Positions 43,813 through 53,537 of a DNA stretch of 64,000 bases are shown here, piece after piece; within the stretch, counting starts at the first letter, position 1, and each line of letters opens with the position of its first letter. Position numbers and translations under genes: made by a program. Source of the DNA: Microcyclospora pomicola (lineage: Eukaryota > Ascomycota > Dothideomycetes > Capnodiales); NCBI GenBank assembly GCA_002786065.1, contig NHNY01000018.1:372001-436000 (forward strand). The letters run 5' to 3'. The notes under the pieces were generated by a model. It had not been told where the DNA came from, ran no database searches, and was given only the letters and a program-made list of their open reading frames with translations.

Positions 43813-44676
43813 TTCAGCGCCGGTCTTGCTGATGCGAGGAGTATTTCCTGGCGATGGAAATAATGATGAAGGACGTAAAGCTGTTGTGATGTTGCTGAGG
43901 ATGAGATTGAGGCGAACCGTCGACGTCCAGCAAAAGCTCCGGCAACGTGGGCGAGCAGCCAAAAGTGACGCGCTGCTAAACCAGGGGCCAGCAGTAACCT
44001 TAAAATGGCTCGAACACACCTGAATCTAGAATAAGTCCGACAAACTCCGATGTGCCGTTTCGCTGTAGAACTCGAAGAAACCACTCCAGTTCAGGTCGCC
44101 GTTCATTAAGGTCAATACCTATGGCATTCTGAAGTACTTTGATAGGCTTCTACAAAAATGCGACTGGCAGACTCTACTCACATTCCCGCAAGGCTTGCTT
44201 ATTAGACGGTAATAGTGTCTAGGATGGCTAATACTGCGCCTGAAAGTCAGAAGCATGTACCGAACATCCATATAATGATGTGCATGTATAGGTACAGTGT
44301 CATGTAAGGCAGGCTTCAGACGCATAACTTTCATGTAAGCCGTGCATGTCTCTGTTGCAGATTTACTGACCTGCCCATATCTTCTTTAGGATTCATGGCA
44401 AAGTGCTTTGCTCGTCATTTTGGTTTGAAGCCATAGTACTTCATTATAGACCGATGAATGTTGTAATTTCTCCCAAAGCAAGAGCTAGTGCTTTCGCCTG
44501 GACCAGTTTCTTCATGCAAAGTACGTTGACTTTGGTGCGGTATCTGTACTGTCAACTCCAGCTTGCCCATGGAGTGCGCCGACTCAAGAGCTTCAACCAT
44601 CAAATGCGCCTCAACACCTTGCTAAATCCAACAACGTAATCCCAACTCATTGATCCACAGCACTTGCATCGCAACC
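43813..44676. other. Intergenic region between MDM38 and EAF6
   Basis: This is 864 bp, AT-richer than the flanking genes, with only short frames. It contains the MDM38 promoter and EAF6 3' UTR. Nothing else is seen. Confidence 0.4.
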
Positions 44677-45320
44677 TCAATCCCGCGCATACGTGATCTT
44701 TCCCCTCTTACTCTTACTGCCCTCCTCCTCATCCCCCTTCTCCGCCGCCGGTCTGCGCTTCTTATTCTTCGTCCCGCCGGCCTGACTCGCCGAGTCGCTG
44801 TTGCGCGCGACCAGGGACGGCGCTGCGAAACTCCCCGTCTGCGTCCCGCCGTTCGTCAGATGGTCATTCACACCCGGCGGGGGCGCATCCTGTGACTGCT
44901 CGTTTCCACGCTCGTTAGCCCTCCATCGCATCGCTTCGCAGCCTGCAAGAATCCAGCAGAGTCACTCACACGTACCCACCCAACGCTGCTGCGACTAAAC
45001 ACCCGCTCCTCATCCCTCACGCGCCCGCCCCTCCTGCGGTCGCCCTCCACCCCTCCCCGTCCGATCTGCACGCCTTTCACCCACGCATCGAAGCCGCGCA
45101 CGATGTTGCCCGATCCCGCCGTGTCTTCCAGATACGTGCCCTCGGCCTTGAATATCTGGTCTTCCACGGCCGCCAGCTCCTCGTCGAGCTTGCGCTTCTT
45201 CTCGAGCGTGGCGCGTAATGAGTTTCGTAGGGATTCGTAGTATGGCCGGCCGGGTTGGTCGGAGGTCGACAGAGCTGCTGCGGCGGCCGCGGCGCCGGTG
45301 GGTGGGATGTTTTCCGTCAT
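44677..45320 (-). CDS. EAF6: Histone acetyltransferase complex subunit Eaf6 (two exons)
   Basis: This is a small shared subunit of the NuA4 and NuA3 histone acetyltransferase complexes. Exons are 45320-44976 and 44895-44677 with an 80-bp phase-0 intron (187 aa). The Eaf6 helical domain (about residues 25-110) is recognisable: YYESLRNSLRATLEKKRKLDEELAAVEDQIFKAEGTYLED, then GNIVRGFDAWVKG and EERVFSRSS. The donor is GTACGT after VGW. The acceptor GAGCAG lies 18-20 nt after a GGCTAAC branch point and joins to SQDAPPPGVNDHLTNGG in a frame open to KKRRPAAEKGDEEEGSKSKRGK at the end, a basic tail typical of the family. An earlier AG would make an intron of only 33 bp and break the frame. Confidence 0.88.
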
Positions 45321-46294
45321 TGCGATCTTCGAAACCCTCCTGGAAAAGTGATGTCGCCTAAAGTTGGGTGTGAAGCGCGTGTCACGTTCACATGTGAATG
45401 AACATCGTTGATGCGCGAATCATGTGACCAAAGCGGATGAAGCTCGGACTTTGGGTACCACAACTCCGCGATCAGACTTCCGCCGTCATGTATTTTCTGT
45501 TCACTATTCCCATAGGTAAATGCGATCTTGAAGTGATAACCATGTAAGCTTGCATACGTGTCTTGTGCTTCGTAGATACAGGACTAAATTTATGCGATTT
45601 GAGTTCTCGGAAATGGCCATATGTCGAACAGGAGAGATCACAGAGCTGGAATGGCGACTCAATGCATAGAGCACAGCATGATCTTTCTCTTTCTCTTCAA
45701 ATGTAACGGAATGTGTTTATTGTACTGCTTGATCGAGACACGCAGATGCTTGCTTGAAACTACGTCTCTACGAACAGTGCGCTTGGCGCTTTGCTCACAT
45801 TTCGTATCGCTCTCTGATAGCCCTCCTTGCCCTCCTGCTCTTATACATACTCTTTTTGCCCCTTTACATGCCCTCCACGAGCTCGTAGTTCGAAATGCTT
45901 CCTCTTCACTCGCTGAATAGGCCGGCTCGAGGTTATCCATGCAAATACGCCCATCGCGAATTCCATGGTCTTCTCCTTGAACTTGGCGCGAATGATGCTC
46001 TGCTTTCTACCAACGGGCGTTCAGGCGTAAAGAAGGAAATAGGAAAGACAAATACTGCGTGGGTCGGTCATTCTTGTGTGACCGAAAGATTTTGCAGCCG
46101 GGAGAGTCGGTCATGACTTTTTCATCGTGGCAGTCTTTCGCTCGGTAATCACCACTCAAAACAGTTGACATCGCGATAGTGCCATGTTGGCATCGTGCCG
46201 CCCCTGTAAATAATTCCAGACGCCTCCCGCTGTGATTCGCGCATGAAAATTGATGTATAGAGTAAAGCTGTGATGGCGTATGCTTGTGATCGCT
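45321..46294. other. Intergenic region between EAF6 and TFIIS
   Basis: This is 974 bp with no recognisable coding sequence. The 45,659-45,940 frames on both strands are short, overlap each other and lack motifs. Confidence 0.4.
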
Positions 46295-47292
46295 TCAAGA
46301 GAACTTCCATCGGTTGCCGCACTCGGTACATTCGCAGAAAGTCGTCATCGGCTCATCAGCAGAACGTGTCTGGGCCTGAGAGTAGGCAGTAGAATGTGCG
46401 CCACATCGTCGGCAGGGCATGCTAAGAGAAGAGAAGATGTGTCAGTCAAGGGGAGCCATGCAGCGCAATACGACAATACATACGTCGTGGAGATGGATTT
46501 GATTTGCTCCGCTGTCATCGCTTCCTTCATGTTCTCATGCTCCAATCTCGCATCCGACTCCCGCCGCTTCTTGCTCTTCATGTCGTCGCTGGACATCTTG
46601 ACCACCTCCTTCGGCGTGATGGCACCGGCTGCCACGTCCTTGCGTAGGTCCGCATTCATCTTCAGGTTCTGGTACAGGCTGCGCATCTTCTGCGCATAGT
46701 CCTTCTGAACCTTGTACTCGTTGTACGCCGCCAGCTCGATGTTCCGCGCCACTACTATGAGATCGTCCGGAGAGTCGGTCGAGTCGATGCACATGCCGTT
46801 GTACATCAGCTTCAAAGAACCGTTGCGCGCAACTTCGTCCGTCAACTGCCAGTGCACTTCGTCCACATCCGCGTTCCGCTTGCTAGGCGGCACTTTGCTC
46901 TTTCGTCCTTCCTTCTTCACTTCTTCCGGTTTGTGGCCGCCGGGCGCAGGACTTGATGTGCCGTTCGTTGCTGCAGGTGTGGCTCCATTCGACCGTGCTC
47001 CTGCGCCGACCGCGGGACTGCTCTGACCTTTCACACCCTTCGCCTTGACGTCGCTCTTCCACTTGCTGATCAACCGTGTGGCGGCCTCGGAGACCTTAGC
47101 ATCTTTGTTCTGCCGTAGCTTGTTGACGTAGACACCGATCTTGGAGCTTCGCAGTAGTGCTTCGGTGGCGCTCCATTCTTGCAGGGGCTGAAGGAGAGCG
47201 AGGACTGTCGCAGGAGGGTCGCCGCCATCGTTCGCCTTGACGATCTGCTTTCCGGCGTCCATGAGCTGCTTCGCATCCATCGTTTGTGGCAT
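46295..47292 (-). CDS. DST1: Transcription elongation factor TFIIS (two exons)
   Basis: TFIIS rescues backtracked RNA polymerase II by stimulating transcript cleavage. Exons are 47292-46484 and 46421-46295, with a 62-bp intron (311 aa). ATG 47292 ([10 protein letters not shown]) or 47280 (MDAKQL) may be used. The N-terminal LW/TFIIS-N domain spans about residues 1-85 ([33 protein letters not shown]). A Ser/Pro-rich linker follows, then the polymerase-binding central domain (about 150-245, [18 protein letters not shown]...[13 protein letters not shown]). Exon 2 supplies most of the zinc ribbon: CRRCG (Cys273/276), the RSADEP loop with catalytic Asp292-Glu293, and [11 protein letters not shown] (Cys301/304). 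It shares a 308-bp divergent promoter region with the ribosome recycling factor gene. Confidence 0.95.
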
Positions 47293-47600
47293 GTTGTCGA
47301 TCGCGCTTTGAATGTGACTGAGAAGATGGTCAGATTTCAGCCGCTTGAAACGGGTGAGATAGCAGCAAGGCGTGGGTTCGAGGATCGGCTTTGGTGGAAG
47401 ATGTCGCAAGAGGAAAGTAGATGTCCGTACTTGCTTGAGGTTCAAAGTCTAGGTGAGGTACGAAATCGTCACGCGACGCGGAAATTCGGAGCTGCGTGAC
47501 GGAGCTCACATGAAAGTTCGAGACATGATTGATGCACATTTACTAACAGCCTCACATTCAATCAGTCTGTTTGGGTTGAGGCATCTGCACATTGTCAAAG
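47293..47600. other. Divergent promoter region, TFIIS / RRF1
   Basis: This is 308 bp between the start codons of TFIIS (-) and the mitochondrial ribosome recycling factor (+). The TFIIS frame stays open upstream, but family members begin at MDAK, so this is taken as leader sequence. Confidence 0.5.
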
Positions 47601-48526
47601 ATGCGACGCACTACAACATTGATTGAACGCGCTGCGAAGAGAAGCATCAACCGTGTACACCCTCGCAGCGGCAGTCGTGTGAAGTAGGTGAGCAACATCA
47701 TTATGCAGCACCCATGACAGTATGCTGACGCGATGAGTGACAGCAGCGCTACGAAGATCGCATCCGTATTTTGTCTCTATCAAACGCAGCTTCGGACCTT
47801 CAACAGCTCCCCCATCCTATTGAAGAAAGGAGGCAAAGCGACTCGTGACGAAGCAAAAGGCACATCGTCCGAGCGCAATGCCGACGCAGATGATCCGTTC
47901 GATTTCACAGCGCTCGAGAAGGACATCAGCAATACGATTGAGAGGCTGAAGGATGACCTGTCGAAGCTAAGAGCTGGGGGAAAGTTCAATCCTGAAGTGC
48001 TGGAGAGCCTGCGTGTGCAGCCAGACAAGGGTAGCAATCAGACTGTAAGATTGGACGATATTGCTCAAGTGATCCCCAAGGGTAGAACGGTGCAGATCAT
48101 CGTTGGAGAAAAAGATGTGAGTGAACATTCTTTGCGTTATGAGGGGCATTTACACTAATGCCTGGCGTGCAGCATGTCAAACCGATTTCCTCTGCGATTC
48201 AAGGCTCTTCGCTATCCCTCACGCCCCAACCCGACCCCACCGGCGCGAACCCCCTACTCTTGGTGATCAACATCCCTCCGCCGACCGCAGAGTCTCGCAA
48301 GGCTGTTGTGGCTGAAGCAGCAAGAGCAGGGGACAAGGCAGGGACGAACCTGCGGGACGCAAGAGGGAAGCAGCAGAAGAAGCTGCGAGCGATGCAGCTG
48401 GGAAAGAGTGCTCGGCCGGATGATCTCAAGAAGGCTGGGACTGCAATGGAGAAGGTGGTGGAGAAGGGCAGCGGAGAGTTGAAGAAGATTGTGGATGCCG
48501 CGAAGAAGGCCTTGGAGAGTGGGTGA
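47601..48526 (+). CDS. RRF1: Mitochondrial ribosome recycling factor (three exons)
   Basis: It releases mitoribosomes from mRNA after termination, together with the mitochondrial EF-G2. Exons are 47601-47683, 47744-48116 and 48173-48526, with introns of 60 and 56 bp (269 aa). Exon 1 encodes an Arg-rich leader (MRRTTTLIERAAKRSINRVHPR) that fits a mitochondrial presequence. Its donor GTAGGT and the CTGAC branch before acceptor GACAG give a continuous frame into NSATKIASVFCLYQTQLRTFNSS. The RRF domain follows: FDFTALEKDISNTIERLKDDLSKLRAGGKFNPEVLESLRV, DDIAQVIPKGRTVQIIVGEKD, HVKPISSAI, NPLLLVINIPPPTAESR and the helical end GTAMEKVVEKGSGELKKIVDAAKKAL. A shorter protein from ATG 47733 would lose the leader. 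Confidence 0.92.
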
Positions 48527-50120
48527 GCAGCAGTAGGAAAGGATGAGAAGATGTGACACGAAGCTGTAGACATAGATGTAGTATATTGTGAAGTCCCAAC
48601 ACCGCCGCATATGCCTCTCGTTACCTTGAACTGTGATCTCGTCCGAACGTGATTCCCATTGGCTTTTTATCGTTGCACAGCATGGCCAAGTCGACATGTT
48701 CGTCCGCCGGCATGAGTGGCCTTTCCAGAATATGCATAGAACAACTTCAGACGTGTCGCCGGTTGGATGCATAGAACATACCTTACATGTACCTGCTCTC
48801 TGATGTCGTATATAAACTAGACGCTGCACTCATCCTCCTAACCTTCAGGTAACCATGATGGTTTCCACGTCTCTTTATCCTCGCGCACATTGGGGTTCCA
48901 TCTCTTCACCTTTTCAACGGCCCATGCCTCCCACCAGAAGAACCTTGGAAAGATCGACTCAAGCTTCCTTTCAATGGAACTCATGGAAACACTGTCGACA
49001 GACCTTCGAACGCAAATCAACGTACCAACGTGGATCTGAACGCTATTGACACGTGATTGATACGTCAAGAAAAGGCAGATCGTCTGCCAAGATCTTCATC
49101 AGGCGAATGCATGACGACCGGAAGGATGACACAGATCTTGAAGGCGGACTTGCTCAACTGCGAATCCGATAATTCGAACACAGGACGGTGACTTCTCACA
49201 TCCCGGCCGTGCATCCATCAACATTCAACATCCATGCCGATTATCATTATTACCATTACGCCAACGATGATGATGACCTTTCCCGATCGTCAGGCTATGC
49301 TCGGGACCCTAAAGTGTATCCAACGTCAGCTGGTCGGTGATTGGCTGATGTCGCACTCTTATCTCTGGTCTCCCAGCTCGTGTGCTTCCACCTCGCTCGT
49401 ACCCGCCAACATCGATGTTTCGATTATGTACTGTTAACTCCTTTTTACGTACTCGCCAACCTCTGCGATGCTGACCGTACCATGGGCGTGGCAACAAGAC
49501 GGTGAGTTCTGGGACTTCTGGAGGGTGGGATCTCATATATGTGATATGATGCCCCCAGACACAGGCACGCGACTGTGATCCTCGGAAACGCTTCCTTTTC
49601 GTCTCTTCTTGACTTTATAGTGGCGGTTTGAGTATCTTTGCTATTCCATACGGGCCCCAGTCAAGAGATCCCCGAGCAAAAGAAATATTGCAATTCGTGC
49701 AATGACCCCTAGCACGCTTCGATATCTCCATCTTATCGAAGCTCTTTGTTCTGCTGGCGGTCCTTAGTCAGTTGCCGCTTGGCCCCCAATCAACACCCTG
49801 GCTCATCGAAGCAGCAGTCTCGAGTCGTTCTAGAACTGATAAGATTCCATTGTTGACGGAACAAAAAACAACCTTCGAGCACTGCAAGATAGCTAGCTGT
49901 CCACGCAGGACTACGAAACAACTTCCCCGGGGCTATTCCTGAATCTATACTCCGGCTCCTGCCATCCACCAGTAGTGATACTTGTTCAGCCCGGCTTTAC
50001 CTCACGTTGAGCAATTCTTTGGCCTATCTCGATATCAATACCGGCACATTGCCTGGCACGCCCCCCGTCGACACGGCTTGGACAAGCTATCTCCCGCTTT
50101 AAACTTCGCAGATCAGGAAC
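48527..50120. other. 1.6-kb intergenic region and probable long promoter/leader of the Zn2Cys6 gene
   Basis: No gene is recognised. The stretch around 49,234-49,270 is a CAT/CCAT-rich low-complexity run. The last 400 bp contain three HGATAR words (about 49733 in reverse, 49838, 49887). Large upstream regions are usual for fungal regulators of this class. Confidence 0.4.
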
Positions 50121-52238
50121 ATGGCTGCTGTCATGGCCGCTCCCCAGTTGGCTCCACGACCCCTCCCCGTCTCCATCGCTGCGTGGTCTGTTCCAGGCCA
50201 GACTCAGTCGATGTTTATGGATGGCAAGGAAAGCCGACCTGCCTTGAAACAACTTCAGCAAAGCACTCCTGCTACTCGCTCAAGAAAGGAAAGACCGTGC
50301 GACGGTTGCCGAAAACGCAAAAGTAAATGTGTGCTTCAAGAATCTCGACGGTGTGTCCTTTGTGAGTTCCACAAGCAGGAGTGTACTTTTGTTGAAAAGG
50401 CCCAGCCACGAAAACGAAAGCTTGAAGAGGATTCAACTACAGACGGTAGCGTGAAGAAGAGTCTCGGCCTGTTGAAAGCACGATCAGATCCAGTGCCGCG
50501 TCCACCCACGCAGCCATCATCTGCAGTATCGTCAACAACAACAATTTCGGGGCTGGCACCGACCAGAAAACCTTTCGTCGTGGATCAGAGTCTCAGCCTA
50601 CAACGACACCGACACTGCAAGCTCCTCGGGCCAACTACAGCGCTGGATGCTTCGTTAATCGGTTTGGGAACCTCCAACGACAAGAACGAGACTTCTTCAA
50701 TGGTGGGCACTCTTCGGCAGGTCACAGGCACCGAATATTTCAGCACGCATGATGACGCCGATGTGCCTATCCCAGATGACGAGGCGAGAGCGCTGGCAGA
50801 TATCGAGCAAGTTATTGGACCTCATGGCCCTGCACTGATCGATGTCTACTTCAACAACGTCCACCCGAGCTACCCGATCATTCAAAAGCAGGCCTTTCTT
50901 GATCGACATCGCCATGGAGACCGACAATTCAACCCTCCACTCCTAGCAGCGATGTATCTGCTTGCATTGCAACGCTGGGACAGCACTCCAAGCCTCTCAA
51001 GATCGCAGAAACCAGCTGTGATACGTCTGGAGCACATCGCCATCACCGCTCTTACTGTCGCTATGCAACGACCCAAGATATCTGCCGTACAAGCGGGACT
51101 ACTGCTTCTCCAGCGCGCCAAATCTTCAACCTGGACGCTGACGGTCCAGCTTGTGGCGCTGGCGCAAGACATTGGTCTGCATCTCGACTGTGGCGACTGG
51201 TCAATACCGCTATGGGAACGACGCTTACGGAAGCGACTAGCATGGGCGCTGTATATGCAAGACAAATGGAGTGCTGTCATGCACGGTCGTCCGTCTCATA
51301 TTAATGCCGCCGATTGGGCAGTATCGCCCCCCAGCAATGACGACTTTGACGAGACCATTCCTACCCACGAAGGACGACAGCATTTCGCGGAGGAGACCGA
51401 TGCTCAGATTCTCAAGGGTCGTAGCATTTTCATGCAAATGATCACCCTAACTAGTATCATGGGTGACGTCTGCGAGACATTTTACTCACAGACCGCTAAG
51501 GCGGAGTTCACACGTGCGGGACGTTATGCCACTCAGCTCGTGCTCAACCGCGCGAAACCAGTGCAGATCAAGCTGAAAGAGTGGTTCGCGAAACTTCCGG
51601 CCGATTGCAAGATGGATGCTGTCTCCCCATCCACCAGCTCGTCCGCTCCTGTCTCGTCCACTGGCTACCTCCATCTGGCCTACTTCGCGACAGAAATCTC
51701 GATCCACCGCCGCATTGTGCAATCGCTCGATCCTGCCGCTGCCGATCCGTACCTGTTATACATCTGTCGATCCGCCGCGAAAACACGCCTCATCTCTGCC
51801 ATGGACTTCATCAACCGACTCCGGCCGGAGCATCTCGATGCGTTCTGGTACTTCGCCTCAGCGTCCAACTTTGCCCTTATCGGCACGTTTGGCGCTTTGC
51901 TGCAGGTGACATCACCTGGCCGTGAAGAGGCTGGCTTTTACGAGGCCCGACTGCGAGAGTTCCGCTGGACTTTACGCGTGAGCTCTCAACGGGCTGAGTG
52001 GATTGGCGCCGCGCTCGAGTGGCTGGTGGCGTGCGAGGGTATGCTCACAGCACTCCCCGAGAAGCCGGCGGCAAGTCAGGTCGTCATCGGACCGATGCGG
52101 GCGAAGGGCGAGCTCAGAGGTACCGGGACTGAAGGCGTAGTTTCAGGTCCTCGGAGAGGTGAAGATGGTGACGACGACGAGAATGAAGAGATGGATCTCG
52201 ACGACGAAGGCGAGGGAGACGACGATGGGAGCTGGTAG
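50121..52238 (+). CDS. Zn2Cys6 transcription factor with fungal-specific domain
   Basis: This is an intronless 705-residue nuclear regulator. The binuclear zinc cluster is at residues 60-88 (Cys60, 63, 70, 78, 81, 88; CDGCRKRKSKC...RRCVLCEFHKQEC), followed by a basic linker QPRKRK. The region around LQRHRHCKLLGPTTALDASLI and the start of the fungal_trans domain (ALADIEQVIGPHGPALIDVYFNNVHPSYPIIQKQAFLDRHRH) resemble the TamA/Dal81 group of coactivators of nitrogen-source genes. That is from memory of the family and is only moderately certain. The middle homology region continues to about residue 620. The last 25 residues are strongly acidic (DDDENEEMDLDDEGEGDDD), perhaps an activation segment. 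The ATG at 50121 is the first in frame. It is convergent with RPP1, with 146 bp between stop codons. Confidence 0.88.
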   Translation: MAAVMAAPQLAPRPLPVSIAAWSVPGQTQSMFMDGKESRPALKQLQQSTPATRSRKERPCDGCRKRKSKCVLQESRRCVLCEFHKQECTFVEKAQPRKRKLEEDSTTDGSVKKSLGLLKARSDPVPRPPTQPSSAVSSTTTISGLAPTRKPFVVDQSLSLQRHRHCKLLGPTTALDASLIGLGTSNDKNETSSMVGTLRQVTGTEYFSTHDDADVPIPDDEARALADIEQVIGPHGPALIDVYFNNVHPSYPIIQKQAFLDRHRHGDRQFNPPLLAAMYLLALQRWDSTPSLSRSQKPAVIRLEHIAITALTVAMQRPKISAVQAGLLLLQRAKSSTWTLTVQLVALAQDIGLHLDCGDWSIPLWERRLRKRLAWALYMQDKWSAVMHGRPSHINAADWAVSPPSNDDFDETIPTHEGRQHFAEETDAQILKGRSIFMQMITLTSIMGDVCETFYSQTAKAEFTRAGRYATQLVLNRAKPVQIKLKEWFAKLPADCKMDAVSPSTSSSAPVSSTGYLHLAYFATEISIHRRIVQSLDPAAADPYLLYICRSAAKTRLISAMDFINRLRPEHLDAFWYFASASNFALIGTFGALLQVTSPGREEAGFYEARLREFRWTLRVSSQRAEWIGAALEWLVACEGMLTALPEKPAASQVVIGPMRAKGELRGTGTEGVVSGPRRGEDGDDDENEEMDLDDEGEGDDDGSW

Positions 52239-52384
52239 ATTCCGCTTCCGAGCATGAATGATCACGACGGCATGACGGTGTATCCCATAGATGTAGAGAG
52301 TGAGGTCGTGATGGCCTGTCCTCCCAATATAGACTCTTTCGTTCCTCCTTGTCATCTCGCCCGCGTGAGGAAGGCTTTCCAGCC

Positions 52385-53278
52385 TCATCCCGGTGTGGTC
52401 GTGGCCGCTTCCTTCTCCATCTTCGCCTGCTTCGCACGTTTCCTCATCTGTGTCTTGCTCAGCGGTATCTGCTTCTCGCCCTCCATCCCCGCCTCGCCAG
52501 CTTTCCTCTTCTTGCCCTCACTCTGCTCCTCCTCCACTCGCTCACCACCAAACACCACCCCCACCACTCCCCGATAGCTCGACCTTTTGACGCCCGCCGC
52601 CACCACCGCGCCTCTCGCCTCACTCCCCACCGCCTCCTCCGCCCGCTCCCTACTCAGCCCCCACACGCCACACAGATTGACCACGTCCCACGGGCCCCTC
52701 AGCCCCGCCGGTCCCTTCACCCCTCCCGCCCCGCTACTCACCACCACGCCCCTCCCCTTTGTCGCCCTAACCAGCTGCGTCGCATTCTGCACCACCAACC
52801 TCCGCCCCTCCGCCCCTGCCCCGCCGCCGATCCCCCCGCCATAGCAGATCTCAAACTTCTTCCCCGCCCGCACCGCCTCCGCGACCAGCTTCGCGGGGAA
52901 ATAGAAGCTCCACCGCACGCTCAGATCGAGCGTGATGAGGTCGCAGTCGAGGCTCTTGCACGCGAGCGTGAAGCTGCGCTCGTCCACGGGCTGCACAGCG
53001 AGCACGTCGTAGGCGTTGGCGAGCGCGGCGAGGCGCGCGTTTGGCGGCGGAGTTGTCGTGAGCTGGAGCGTGACGCGCCGGAGGACGTGCAGTGTGGACG
53101 GGACAGGGAAGGGAAGCGGGTCGGGGATCTGGCTGGTGAGTGCGGCGTTGGCGGGTAATGCGCCGGAGATGGTGTGTGTGAGCGCGATCACGTTGTAGCC
53201 CAGCTCGTGCGCGAAGGCTAGGGTGCGCGGGAGTTGAGTGTCGGTGGGCGACCAGGGGATGTTGAGATCGTAGAACAT
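52385..53278 (-). CDS. RPP1: Ribonuclease P/MRP protein subunit Rpp1 (RPP30 family)
   Basis: This is a protein subunit of nuclear RNase P and RNase MRP, for tRNA 5' maturation and pre-rRNA cleavage. It is intronless, 297 aa. The TIM-barrel-like (PHP-related) RPP30 fold is visible: MFYDLNIPW at the start, AHELGYNVIALTHTI, LHVLRRVTLQLTT, YDVLAVQPVDERSFTLAC, CDLITLDLSVRWSFYFPAKLVAEAVRAGKKFEICYGGGIG, and NLCGVWGLSRERAEEAV. A basic C-terminal tail (KKRKAGEAG...KTQMRKRAKQAKMEKEA) is common in fungal Rpp1. The coding sequence is notably GC-rich compared with its neighbours. The third-position C/G excess creates long open frames on the opposite strand, which I treat as shadows. Confidence 0.93.
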   Translation of the reverse strand: MFYDLNIPWSPTDTQLPRTLAFAHELGYNVIALTHTISGALPANAALTSQIPDPLPFPVPSTLHVLRRVTLQLTTTPPPNARLAALANAYDVLAVQPVDERSFTLACKSLDCDLITLDLSVRWSFYFPAKLVAEAVRAGKKFEICYGGGIGGGAGAEGRRLVVQNATQLVRATKGRGVVVSSGAGGVKGPAGLRGPWDVVNLCGVWGLSRERAEEAVGSEARGAVVAAGVKRSSYRGVVGVVFGGERVEEEQSEGKKRKAGEAGMEGEKQIPLSKTQMRKRAKQAKMEKEAATTTPG

Positions 53279-53537
53279 TGCGGTTGTGGTGGAGATGAGG
53301 TGTGGTGAGTTGAGAGGTGGATCATCGCTTGCGCTGGACGGGAAAGGTGCAGCTCGTGTTTTTCGACGAGAGTCTCATGGTCGAGGACGAAGAGAAAGTG
53401 TGCTAATCTCAATGGCAGGCGCTGCTGAATTGTACATGGCTGCAGTTGAGGTGTTGGAAGCTCTGTCACATGCAAGCGAAATTTCACGTCACTACATATG
53501 GCATGAGCTTCGCCATGGTCCGTGCGCATATATTCAT

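Noticed and set aside
49150-49200. GATTCGAACAC-like word suggesting a tRNA T-arm
   Set aside because: No matching acceptor stem, D-arm or anticodon arm is found at tRNA spacing on either strand.
49733-49892. Three GATA-factor words (HGATAR) upstream of the Zn2Cys6 gene
   Set aside because: About one is expected by chance in 400 bp counting both strands, so three is not convincing without conservation or binding data.
52349-53158. 269-residue plus-strand frame opposite RPP1
   Set aside because: The protein is a low-complexity Arg/His/Pro string produced by GC-rich antisense sequence. RPP1 on the minus strand is clearly the gene.
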